Source: Siphonodentalium dalli
Taxonomy: Eukaryota > Mollusca > Scaphopoda > Gadilida > Siphonodentaliidae
Assembly (NCBI GenBank): GCA_032622095.1
Contig: CP136064.1
Location: 125,163,605 to 125,227,604, forward strand
Direction of reading: 5' to 3'
DNA: 64,000 bases
The notes below the pieces were generated by a model. It saw nothing but the letters and a program-made list of their open reading frames with translations. It was not told the DNA's origin and ran no database searches. Shown in pieces: positions 1 through 11,280 of this stretch. The first letter of the stretch is position 1. Every line of letters begins with the position of its first letter. Both the position numbers and the translations under genes were made by a program.

Positions 1-290
1 TCAAACCTGCGGAAGCAACAGTCACCCGATCACCTCAATATTCTTTGATGGTTGCTGGTTCCTGTTGCAAACCTTTCCGAGTGTATACATTTCCCCCAAA
101 CTTAGAATACAGTTTATTAATAATGAATGATTTAACAGGAGTTTTTTGTTTTCTATTCATGATGATACCAAATGATGATGATGTGAGACGTTTTCTTCTC
201 TCCGATTTCCACTCTTCACACGAGGATTGTTCAATTATTGATTAAAAAAAATTAATTCTGCCTGTTTCTCTGCCAATTTAACATTGTTAT
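1..290 (-). pseudogene. N-terminal part of a YqaJ-like (lambda-exonuclease-type) nuclease domain, continuing the transposase
   Basis: Downstream of the transposase core the minus strand encodes a Cys/Glu-rich linker (ALCEELEDN). This is followed by a segment reading S-C-E-E-W-K-S-E-R-R-K-R-L-T-S-S-S-F-G and then KLYSKFGGNVYTRKGLQ. The W-x-x-x-R-x-x-R-L-T-A/S-S-x-F-G pattern is typical of the start of YqaJ viral-recombinase / alkaline-exonuclease domains, which resect DNA ends. The order transposase then YqaJ is, as I recall, found in predicted mollusc and cnidarian proteins. There is a frameshift between this part and the transposase (near 363) and another near 240. The catalytic acidic residues would lie beyond position 1, so activity cannot be judged. 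Confidence 0.6.
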
Positions 291-2238
291 AATAATCAGT
301 ACATTTTGTTTCAAGGGTATTATCTTCCAGTTCTTCACATAACGCAGGTGCATATGATACTTTAGCTTTTTTGTGGAATTAATTTCTGTCGCTGGAGCTT
401 TCTTTTCAGTAGTCTCTTACGCAATTCAATATTTGTACGTCTGATTTTATTGGCCATTAGTTTGGCAGCTCTTTTTCTGAAAAGGTGGTGCATAGTGGGA
501 CCTACTGAGGTGTCTGTTAATTTCTCACATGTTGTTGCTGACCAATTGGAACCTAAATGTTTTCGAAGGGCAGCCCCATAACAACGCGAATGCCATGAAC
601 CTCTGTTTGACCTATTATAAATCTTTCCCGCCATCAAATTTCATGCGTATTCCCATCCAGTTTTCTGCTGCATTTGTGGTTGTATTTTCTATTATAACAT
701 TATATTTTGTGGCTGATCGTGAGAGAAGCACTGAAACATCATTGTTCATTATTGGATCTACCGGTATTTGGGTTGGTGTTGGGATGCTACTCGGGATGCC
801 TCTTGATCTTTAAGATCTGAACCCTCTTCCCACATATCTTGAATATCTTTGAGCAGAGTGTCAACATTATCATCAGAAGAATTTTTATCACTATCAAATA
901 AATCAGGTTCGGCATTTTCAACTACTTTGTTATTTCTCTTTTTACAAAATTCACTACATTTGTCATGATAACAGAAAAGGTGATGGATTGAATTCCTTAG
1001 ATCATGATCAAGTTTTTTTATGGCATATTTTTTATCTTTTTCAGCAGATCTCATTCTTATTGCACACATAGCAGCTGTAGCTATTTTAATTCTCATCAGT
1101 TTTGTTAATTTATTTTTTCCTTTATATTGCGGCTTTTCTTGAACTAATGTCTCTAAGTTGGAACGAAGGCATTTGACAGCATCATTTGCACATTATATTT
1201 GTTTTACATGTTGACCCCAAATAGGAACCTCGGATTGAATTCGAGTATACACAGAACTATCACCATCACTTATCAATCGCATATATCTTAAACCATGAAC
1301 TTTTTCTGCCTCAAGAAAACATTCAACAATTATATCTGCTTCCATCTGTTGACTACTTTCATCCCAATTTTTAAAACATTAATGTTGTTGTGGTGGAATA
1401 TTATGTGTTTCTGCCAATTTACAAATGTAGCAATATCTATTTCTCACTCCAATGTGTAATATTTTACCTGTTTCTTTCCCAATGATAATAGTCACCCCAC
1501 CCAATGCATTATAAGTGTGTTTGTGTGTCCCCTTGGACCACCCCCATCAACTACCACAGTAATGGCAGGAACACCCAGATATAAATCATTTGTCTTTATT
1601 GCCGGTTCTTTCTCTTCAATACCTGCTGCTATCATGCCATTGTCAGAGAGTAACTGCCATTCCTTTCCAATATCTAATGCTCTAATTTTGTGAATGCTGT
1701 TTGTGGCATAATTTGTAAACCAAGTGTACATGGTGTTTCGTTGAAAGCTGACAAACACCTTCCACAGGAAATTGAAGCCCAGACAGCTCTTAAATTAATA
1801 TCATAGCCCCTCAATTTGCTAGATGGTATATCAAGTTTATTACTTGTGGATAAAAAGATCTCTCTACCACAACCTGCACATTGTGTGTATAGTATATATA
1901 CATGCTAAGCCAAAATTGGGAGACTCAATCATCGGGGTCAAGGTATTACAGTTATATTTATTTCTTTCTTGGACAAGGATGCAGCTGGCAACATGATTGG
2001 TGAGTTGCAAGATGAAATTTTGCAAATTATGCTTATTAATAAGTCTATATGTGCATAACTCTTTTTGATGTTCTTTCTTCAAAACTATTTTTATATTGTT
2101 TCCGGTACTAGTATATTTTCTTCCCTTAACCTTGCCAGCACAAACAGGTAGAATTTGTTTATATTCATTTTTCTTACAAACTTGGCCATGTCTACCTCCA
2201 GCTAAATTGAACCTCCCCTTTCTCTTTGCCTTACCCAT
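1..2238 (-). pseudogene. Mutator-like transposase with C-terminal YqaJ-type nuclease, decayed and truncated by window edge
   Basis: The gene reads leftwards from a start codon at 2238 and runs off the window. The first block (2238-1864) has a basic start (GKAKRKGR) and a GRHG motif. After a frameshift, 1860-1740 encodes C-A-G-C-G and an INLRAVWAS stretch. The core at about 1560-1180 shows VVDGGWSKG, then LISDGDSS, then the expected CAND block. These resemble the two catalytic-aspartate regions and the following block of Mutator-like transposases. Residues FDGGKD and RGSWHSRCYGAALR (about 650-560) match the conserved end of that domain. At least three frameshifts and in-frame stops near 1382, 1195 and 758 break the frame. 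The family cuts and pastes DNA; this copy should be inactive unless the stops are assembly errors. The family call rests on remembered motifs, not a search. Confidence 0.72.
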
Positions 2239-2339
2239 GGTGCAAACTGAATATAATTATAGACAGCGACAGTATTACCAATAATAGAGAAATGATAAAT
2301 ATCAAAGTTAAATGTATTGTATATGTATAGCAGACTAAT

Positions 2340-3240
2340 GAGATGGAAAGGGTCAGCGAGCCAGTTCTCACTTAAACCTTCTATATGAAGAGTGTCATAA
2401 TAAATGCATCAGGAGATTGAGCAGAATAATGTGTCATAATAAATTGGTCAACAGACATAAAATTTCAACTGGGACCAGCGAGCCAGTTCTCACTCAACCT
2501 TTCTACTAGTACAGGTAAATGAAGTGTGTCACAAATAGCTCAGCAGATTGAGAAGAATAATGTGTCATAATGTATTGGTCAGCAGAGAGTATCAAGCAAA
2601 TAACAATAATATATCAAACAGGGTCAGCGAGCCAGTTCACACTCAATCCTTCTATATGAAGTGTGTCACAACAAATTGATCAGCAGATTATTGAGAATAA
2701 TAATGTGTCATAATGTATTGGTCAGCAGATGGTATCAAGCAAATAACAGTAATATATCAAACAGGGTCAGCTAGCCATGTCTCACTTAACCATTCTACTA
2801 GTACAGGTAAATGAAGTGTGTCAAAATAAATTGATCAGCAGATTGAGAAGAATAATGTGTCATAATAAATTGATCAGCAGAGAGTATCAAGCAAATAGTA
2901 ATATATCAAATTGGGTCAACGAGCCTTCTACATGTGTAAGAAGTTTGTCAGGAGAACATGTGTCATAATAAATTGATCAGTAGATTGAGCAGAATAATGT
3001 GTCATAATTAAATGGTCAGCAGAAGGCGGCAAATAATAATAATATATCAAATTGGGTCAGCGAGCCAGCTCTCACTTAACCCTTCTACATGTATAGTAAG
3101 TTTGTAATAATAAATTGGTCAGCAGAATAATGTGTCATAATAAATTGGTCAGCAGTGAGTACTCTGTAGAATGAATAAGATTTCAAATACCGGTAGGGTC
3201 AGCGAGTCAGTTCTCAACCCTATATATGTAAATGAACAAA
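2340..3240. repeat. Tandem repeat of about 140 bp, roughly seven imperfect copies
   Basis: A GGGTCAGCGAGCCAG-like box recurs near 2350, 2474, 2624, 2764, 2914, 3055 and 3196, each followed by TCTCAC and later by copies of GTGTCATAATAAATTGGTCAGCAG. Spacing is about 125-155 bp because the inner subrepeat varies in number. The block lies just upstream of the transposase start. No coding sense is seen. Confidence 0.85.
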
Positions 3241-3349
3241 TACTGCTGAGTGCTGAATCAACATGAATAAACAGATGCATTGCACAGTTATGTGTATTCA
3301 ATTATAAGTTGGTTGATGAAGTTAAGCCATGGATATGATGAGTTATCAT

Positions 3350-3690
3350 AACATTATCAATCACCAAAATAATAACAAATACTCAATTTAATATTATCAA
3401 TCACCAAAATAATAACAAATGCTCAGTTTAATATTATCAATCACCAAAATAATAACAAATGCTCGGTTTAATATTATCAATCACCAAAATAATAACAAAT
3501 GCTCAGTTTAATATTATCAATCACCAAAATAATAACAAATGCTCAGTTTAATATTATCAATCACCAAAATAATAACAAATGTTCAGTTTAATAGTATCAA
3601 TCACCAAACAGTTTAATATTATCAGTCACCAAAATAAAATCAAATGTTCAATTTAATATTATCAATCACCAAAATAATAACAAATGCTCA
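3350..3690. repeat. 40-bp tandem repeat, about nine copies
   Basis: The unit containing TCACCAAAATAATAACAAAT recurs exactly every 40 bp from 3361 to 3561, then with a partial copy and indels to 3690. Copies are nearly identical. The right edge abuts the stop codon of the minus-strand ORF that ends at 3688, so the array lies directly in the 3' flank of that ORF. Confidence 0.9.
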
Positions 3691-5633
3691 GTTTAACTCA
3701 GCATCTGTCATGTAAGCTATTCTCCCCAACCACAGTTTGCTAAGATTCCGATTAGGATGTATGCCGTCTTTGAAACTCTGAAAATTGTATAAATATTGAA
3801 TTTTTTACTTCTTTCTGCAGTTGCGAATGTCCAAATTGAACTTTAGAGATATGGTGCCCAAATTATCGTTAATTTCTCTTGTGTGTAAATTTAGTATATC
3901 AATGTACTGTCTTTTGTCATCTTCACTGAATATGGTAGGATCAGGATGTTAATATTGTAGGATCAGGATGTTAATACTGTAGGATCAGGATGTTAATATG
4001 TAGGATCAGGATGTTAATATGGTAGGATCGGGATGTTAATATGATATAATCAGGATGTTAATATGATAGAATCAGGATGTTAATATGGTAGGATCAGGAT
4101 GTTAATATTGTACGATCAGGATGTTAATATGATAGAATCAGGATGTTAATATGGTAGGATCAGGATGTTAATATGATAGAATCAAGATGTTGATATGATA
4201 TAATCAGGATGTTAATTAATATGGTAGGATCAGTATGTTAATATGGTAGGATCAGGATGTTAATATGATAGAATCAGGATGTTAATATGGTAGGATCAGG
4301 ATGTTAATATGGTAGGATCAGGATGTTAATATGATAGAATCAGGATGTTAATATGATAGAACCAGGATGTTAATATGGTACGATCAGGGTGTTAATATGA
4401 TAGAATCAAGATGTTAATATGATATAATCAGGATGTTAATTAATATGGTAGGATCAGGATGTTAATATGATAGGATCAGGATGTTAATATGGTGGAATCA
4501 GGATGTTTATATGATAGAATCAGGATGTTAATATGATAGAATCACGATGTTAATATGATAGAATCAGGATGTTAATATGATAGAATCAGAATGTTAATAT
4601 GGTAGGATCAGGATGTTAATATGATAGAATCAGGATGTTAATATGATAGAATCAGGATATATATAATCAGGATGTTAGTATGATATAATCAGGATGTTAA
4701 TATGATATGATCAGGATGTTAATATGGCAGGATCATGATGGTAGGATCAGGATGTTAATATGGTAGGATCAGGATGTTAATATGATAGAATCAAGATGTT
4801 AAGATGGTAGGATCTGGATGTTAATATGGTAGGATCAGGATGTTAATATGATAGAATCAGGATGTTAATATGATAGAATCAGGATGTTAATATGGTAGAA
4901 TCAGGATGTTAATATGGTAGGATCAGGATGTTAATATGATAGAATCAGGATGTTAATATGGTAGGATCAGGATGTTAATATGATAGAATCAGGATGTTAA
5001 TATGGTAGAATCAGGATGTTAATATGATAGAATCAGGATGTTAATATGATAGAATCAGGATGTTAATATGGTAGGATCAGGATATTAATATGATAGAATC
5101 AAGATGTTAAGATGGTAGGATCTGGATGTTAATATGGTAGGATCAGGATGTTAATTATGCTCATTCCAAATTGATAGAGAGATAGCTGGGGTTTCAAGAA
5201 ACTGTATGTTGACATTTGGAATGTCCTGAGTGAGTAATAGGATTTCATTTCTTATTTCTTGAATATCATTCAATTTTTCCTGAGCAGCATCATCAGATAA
5301 CAAATGAATGTAAGGATAATCTATGTATGTGAAATCACATGTACCATACCATAAATAAAATTTTATTCCACTACAATCATTGGAAGAGAGCACTTTTTCA
5401 AATTGTTCTTAATATATGTCAAAGAATCTGCTGTTGTCGCAACTTAATGGTATTTGAATACAATCATCTTTTCGAATTTGACTTCCTGTTTCAAATAACG
5501 ACACTTACTATCGGAAAGAAGATACGGAGTCCATGCTCCAGCCCTTGTAGGTATCTTTAATGGCGGAAAGAGAGCTCATTCATTACGAATTTTTGTGTCG
5601 CTACTTGTGAGCGGGACAACTTGTGAAGACATA
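3688..5633 (-). pseudogene. DGIHP-motif ORF (SGNH-like, transposon-associated), split by a minisatellite
   Basis: A likely start is the ATG near 5633 (MSSQVV...). The frame then carries GWSMDSVSS, an FYLWYGTCDFT block at about 5345, and FLETP...SIWNEH ending at 5151. A 22-bp minisatellite interrupts it from 5156 to 3929. The frame resumes as IFSEDDKRQYID and ends with FKDGIHPNRNLSKLWL and a stop at 3688. The closing DGIHP looks like the terminal Asp-His block of SGNH-hydrolase-like domains, which are often carried by invertebrate mobile elements; I do not recognise the exact family. There are in-frame stops near 3804 and around 5420-5500 and a frameshift near 5570. It has the same orientation as the transposase at 1-2238 and could belong to the same element. 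Confidence 0.5.
3929..5156. repeat. 22-bp minisatellite with two main unit variants, about 55 copies
   Basis: Units contain either GGTAGGATCAGGATG or GATAGAATCAGGATG followed by TTAATAT, in irregular alternation, with occasional short or long units. The array lies inside the minus-strand DGIHP ORF. The unit length is not a multiple of three, so most copy numbers disrupt the frame. If it is reduced to one unit, the flanking coding pieces fall into the same frame. Confidence 0.93.
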
Positions 5634-7220
5634 CAGAAAATATTAAATCACATCAAGATTTAATAACAATATTAAATCAAAGGACTTTTCAAAATCTGTC
5701 CAACAACTATTTAGCACCAATTTATTACACCAAAGACAGTCAAAACATACTTATCAGCTAATTAACAAACCAACACAAAATCAAGCAAAATGGCAAACTA
5801 AATTGCTATCTGAATAACTCTTTTCTCAGCCATTATGATTTCAGGTGTGTCAAGATAAACAAGCACCTGACCATGTCCATGTGTAATTATGTCTTGTTAA
5901 TTGATTGGACAAAACGAATGATACTGGTAGAATATTAGTTATCCCATTGGTCGGCCATATCATTTGTTACATTTCCCCACACTCTACCACTATTTTGAGA
6001 AATAATTACTTTTCATGTCTAATAACCACTCAATGTGACATTGTTTTGTAAAAAATGTTTACCTGGGTGCCTAATTCATAAAATAACTATTGCAAGCAAA
6101 AAACGTATTATTGCGATCCGCATGGCCCCGGCCATGTGGCAGCCCTGTTCAAACAACCCTGTCCAGCAACCTGGATACGAATGAAAATCAAACAGTATAG
6201 ACAATCGCATGGCCGATCAAACTTACGATTATGTCCATCAACGTCAATGGGTTATGCGCTATATGATTGTACATGATAACCGATAATTTATCAATTAATT
6301 TACCTTTAAATTTCACTAAACATAGTTTTCTGCTAACTGTTTTTCTTACAGTGCGACACAAATAGAATTGGCCGGAATAGAAGTGTTATCGCGCAAATAG
6401 TCTGTCGTAAACTATGAATGTTTTCAGGGAATACAGTATTTACCTAGCTATGAATTTGTTTCCTTATAAGGCTATATGATTTTAGAATAACACAATATTC
6501 TCAAACATGTATTATTCTGGTTTATGTGATTTGCGTAATTATACGACATATTTTAATCCGGCTTCCTATCATAGAGGCTATTCTAAAAATAGAATATAAA
6601 CATGTTCTTCGGTAAACAGCACCAAACTTCATATGTCATAGGAAATTCAGCAATGGAATTCAGTCAAACCACACATCCTATATTTTACCGACTGAAGGAT
6701 TGATTTGCGTTCATGGTCGATTTCCATGTTCCTGCCACGAATTCTGGGGACGTCAAAAGCATGTGTTTACAATAACAATATGGCGACTGGCTAGCTAAGA
6801 AAACTCACACGTTTTAGCGGACATTTTTCAAACGATTCCGTGAATATGAATATAAATCATTGCTCCTTGGCTCTTAATGGTTTGTCGCTTATCATAATGG
6901 GCTGCCTATTGATACTATTGAAGTTATAGATTTTCACATTTGAGCGCCAAAACAATGCCATAATTTTGCAGACATACTGTGTTTCAAAGTCGCTTTTCTG
7001 ATACAAAATGCGTTTTAGCAAACATCTATTGGTGTCACCCCTTTTAACAATATGTACTCTATATGCTATCCGTATGTAGTTATATCTGTTTCTTTTTGCA
7101 TTTTGGAAAACAAAGCCAGTTTTGTCTGCCCGTTTCCAGACATTTTTCATGAAACAGACTTTTCCATCCCCTTAACTCACACTTCTCCCTAAGCGTTTGT
7201 CAACACACTGGAGACAATCA
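5634..7220. other. No gene recognised
   Basis: AT-rich unique-looking sequence. The short open frames, such as 6857-7150 on the minus strand, have no recognisable motif, splice context or repeat. This may include 5' sequence of the DGIHP element, but no terminus could be placed. Confidence 0.5.
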
Positions 7221-7671
7221 GGTTACACTGGTGTAAATAAGGTTCGGAGAGACCTCTAGCGGATGCGGGAGGAATATATAGGAGAGAATAAAATAGACAC
7301 TGGGCCCTGATTGGTCAATAGCCTTGTGTGCTTTTTGCATAAAAAAATCATCACACCTCTTCCCTATGATTCCCCATAGGTAAGATAGCCATTGGCACAG
7401 GAATTAACCCTTTGTAGTGAAGTTTGAATTTGTTGGTGTGGTCTAAAATATGACAGTATTTTTTTATGCGGATCTGACACTAGTTACGAAAACACAAGAT
7501 TTAAAGGCGAATTCCCTGCTAGACAGATATGATTTTTTTGTGTAAAAAGTTTCCCGAAATGTCAATTTTTCCGATTAAAAAAAAAAAATGGACCCATGGT
7601 TCATATAGCCAACAGCATACGCTAAAACGTTAGCACTGAGGCCTATGGAAAACATTTACACCAGTGTAACC
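7221..7671. mobile_element. A-unit copy 1, 451-bp TIR element
   Basis: Starts with GGTTACACTGGTGTAAAT and ends with its exact reverse complement (18 bp). Each end also contains the inner palindrome TTACAC-TG-GTGTAA. No ORF of note, so it is a MITE-like non-autonomous element. The left flank is ATCA (7217-7220). Confidence 0.85.
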
Positions 7672-8573
7672 TAAAGGGAAAAATGAGCTTTTTGGCATTT
7701 TTGATTCCTGGGAGTCACTTTAAAGTATTTTAATGCATTTTACACAGCCTGGTCTTTCAGTCCAATGAATCTCCCATGCATGGTGTGGCTATTCTTGCTG
7801 CTGATGTCTTCTTTCACTTACATCGGCCAAAAAAATGGTATGATTTTTCATAAAAAATGCCAATTTTTCAAGGTATTTTCAAAATATTTCAAGGTGGTAA
7901 TTGTCACATGATAATGCAAATTACCCATAACATGAGCATGTCAATGACACACATACCAATTGTTATAAGAAGCTAATCTAACAAGTATTTTTGATTTTAT
8001 AGCCAGTGATATACAGATATATATAATAAAAGTGTCTCATTTTCACTGGTGGGTATGGCCATTTGAAGGTTAATAGCACTAAAACTTGGACACATTTAAG
8101 AAAATGCTTCAGCATTTCAAAGAGAGCATATCTTTGTTCAACTAATTCAATATACACCCACATCCAGTTATCTTGGATCACCCTTGCAGACCTGAAAATG
8201 TCATATTTTAGTCTTCCATGTGCTGATAAAGTCATGTGCTTGATGCTCAGCTGATCAGATCTGGACTCAATGACCTCACATCACCAGAAGTTCTCTCATG
8301 GAAAGGATCTTGTACAGTCTTCCATAGCTGATCCAAGTTTGCAACACCAGACCCCAAAAACTGTGTGAAAATGGGGCCTGAATATGACTTGTGGTGGAAA
8401 AATGTGCTTTTTTGATGAATAATGTGTTACAGAGAGTGGGGTTAAATTGTGTGTGATAAATAAAGAACCACAGAAGTGATATTATTTTTGAACACATTTT
8501 TTTCATTCATGGGCAATTCTGAAAAAATGTAGGGTGTTACAATTATTCCGCGAAAAAGTGGGCTATCGCTTTA
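7672..8573. repeat. B-unit copy 1, 902 bp
   Basis: Starts TAAAGGGAAAAATGAGC and ends GGGCTATCGCTTTA, giving a short imperfect inverted terminus (TAAAGsGA). Nearly identical to the copies at 9024 and 9924. Its short open frames on both strands recur in each copy and carry no recognisable protein motif. Confidence 0.85.
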
Positions 8574-9023
8574 GGTTACACTGGTGTAAATAAGGTTCGG
8601 AGAGACCTCTAGCGGATGCGGGAGGAATATATAGGAGAGAATAAAATAGACACTGGGCCCTGATTGGTCAATAGCCTTGTGTGCTTTTTGCATAAAAAAA
8701 ATCATCACACCTCTTCCCTATGATTCCCCATAGGTAAGATAGCCATTGGCACAGGAATTAACCCTTTGTAGTGAAGTTTGAATTTGTTGGTGTGGTCTAA
8801 AATATGACAGTATTTTTTTATGCGGATCTGACACTAGTTACGAAAACACAAGATTTAAAGGCGAATTCCCTGCTAGACAGATATGATTTTTTTGTGTAAA
8901 AAGTTTCCCGAAATGTCAATTTTTCCGATTAAAAAAAAAATGGACCCATGGTTCATATAGCCAACAGCATACGCTAAAACGTTAGCACTGAGGCCTATGG
9001 AAAACATTTACACCAGTGTAACC
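8574..9023. mobile_element. A-unit copy 2, 450-bp TIR element
   Basis: Same 18-bp TIR as copy 1 and almost the same sequence, differing mainly in the length of A-runs. It sits between B1 and B2 with TA on each side. The B2-B3 junction, which lacks A, has a single TA at the same point. Confidence 0.85.
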
Positions 9024-9925
9024 TAAAGGGAAAAATGAGCTTTTTGGCATTTTTGATTCCTGGGAGTCACTTTAAAGTATTTTAATGCATTTTTCACAGC
9101 CTGGTCTTTCAGTCCAATGAATCTCCCATGCATGGTGTGGCTATTCTTGCTGCTGATGTCTTCTTTCACTTACATCGGCCAAAAAAATGGTATGATTTTT
9201 CATAAAAAATGCCAATTTTTCAAGGTATTTTCAAAATATTTCAAGGTGGTAATTGTCACATGATAATGCAAATTACCCATAACATGAGCATGTCAATGAC
9301 ACACATACCAATTGTTATAAGAAGCTAATCTAACAAGTATTTTTGATTTTATAGCCAGTGATATACAGATATATATAATAAAAGTGTCTCATTTTCACTG
9401 GTGGGTATGGCCATTTGAAGGTTAATAGCACTAAAACTTGGACACATTTAAGAAAATGCTTCAGCATTTCAAAGAGAGCATATCTTTGTTCAACTAATTC
9501 AATATACACCCACATCCAGTTATCTTGGATCACCCTTGCAGACCTGAAAATGTCATATTTTAGTCTCCCATGTGCTGATAAAGTCATGTGCTTGATGCTC
9601 AGCTGATCAGATCTGGACTCAATGACCTCACATCACCAGAAGTTCTCTCATGGAAAGGATCTTGTACAGTCTTCCATAGCTGATCCAAGTTTGCAACACC
9701 AGACCCCAAAAACTGTGTGAAAATGGGGCCTGAATATGACTTGTGGTGGAAAAATGTGCTTTTTTGATGAATAATGTGTTACAGAGAGTGGGGTTAAATT
9801 GTGTGTGATAAATAAAGAACCACAGAAGTGATATTATTTTTGAACACATTTTTTTCATTCATGGGCAATTCTGAAAAAATGTAGGGTGTTACAATTATTC
9901 CGCGAAAAAGTGGGCTATCGCTTTA
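9024..9925. repeat. B-unit copy 2, 902 bp
   Basis: Near-identical to B1. It joins B3 directly; the junction TA (9924-9925) is shared between the two copies. Confidence 0.85.
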
Positions 9926-10825
9926 AAGGGAAAAATGAGCTTTTTGGCATTTTTGATTCCTGGGAGTCACTTTAAAGTATTTTAATGCATTTTTCACAGC
10001 CTGGTCTTTCAGTCCAATGAATCTCCCATACATGGTGTGGCTATTCTTGCTGCTGATGTCTTCTTTCACTTACATCGGCCAAAAAAATGGTATGATTTTT
10101 CATAAAAAATGACAATTTTTCAAGGTATTTTCAAAATATTTCAAGGTGGTAATTGTCACATGATAATGCAAATTACCCATAACATGAGCATGTCAATGAC
10201 ACACATACCAATTGTTACAAGAAGCTAATCTAGCAAGTATTTTTGATTTTATAGCCAGTGATATACAGATATATATAACAAAAGTGTCTCATTTTCACTG
10301 GTGGGTATGGCCATTTGAAGGTTAATAGCACTAAAACTTGGACACATTTAAGAAAATGCTTCAGCATTTCAAAGAGAGCATATCTTTGTTCAACTAATTC
10401 AATATACACCCACATCCAGTTATCTTGGATCACCCTTGCAGACCTGAAAATGTCATATTTTAGTCTTCCGTGTGCTGATAAAGTCATGTGCTTGATGCTC
10501 AGCTGATCAGATCTGGACTCAATGACCTCACATCACCAGAAGTTCTCTCATGGAAAGGATCTTGTACAGTCTTCCATAGCTGATCCAAGTTTGCAACACC
10601 AGACCCCAAAAACTGTGTGAAAATGGGGCCTGAATATGACTTGTGGTGGAAAAATGTGCTTTTTTGATGAATAATGTGTTACAGAGAGTGGGGTTAAATT
10701 GTGTGTGATAAATAAAGAACCACAGAAGTGATATTATTTTTGAACACATTTTTTTCATTCATGGGCAATTCTGAAAAAATGTAGGGTGTTACAATTATTC
10801 CGCGAAAAAGTGGGCTATCGCTTTA
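9924..10825. repeat. B-unit copy 3, 902 bp
   Basis: Third copy, with a few single-base differences from the others (for example near 10110 and 10218). It follows B2 without an A unit. Confidence 0.85.
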
Positions 10826-11276
10826 GGTTACACTGGTGTAAATAAGGTTCGGAGAGACCTCTAGCGGATGCGGGAGGAATATATAGGAGAGAATAAAATA
10901 GACACTGGGCCCTGATTGGTCAATAGCCTTGTGTGCTTTTTGCATAAAAAAATCATCACACCTCTTCCCTATGATTCCCCATAGGTAAGATAGCCATTGG
11001 CACAGGAATTAACCCTTTGTAGTGAAGTTTGAATTTGTTGGTGTGGTCTAAAATATGACAGTATTTTTTTATGCGGATCTGACACTAGTTACGAAAACAC
11101 AAGATTTAAAGGCGAATTCCCTGCTAGACAGATATGATTTTTTTGTGTAAAAAGTTTCCCGAAATGTCAATTTTTCCGATTAAAAAAAAAAAATGGACCC
11201 ATGGTTCATATAGCCAACAGCATACGCTAAAACGTTAGCACTGAGGCCTATGGAAAACATTTACACCAGTGTAACC
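10826..11276. mobile_element. A-unit copy 3, 451-bp TIR element
   Basis: Same termini and length as A1. Its right flank is ATCA (11277-11280), matching the ATCA left of A1. The whole A-B-A-B-B-A block may therefore be bounded by a 4-bp direct repeat. Confidence 0.85.
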
Positions 11277-11280
11277 ATCA

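Noticed and set aside
3350-5156. CRISPR-like regular repeats
   Set aside because: Units are contiguous tandem repeats without unique spacers, in a eukaryotic context.
7978-10758. Identical 85-, 63- and 76-codon frames repeated three times
   Set aside because: They lie in the B units and are conserved only because the DNA copies are nearly identical; no protein motif, and both strands are open at once.
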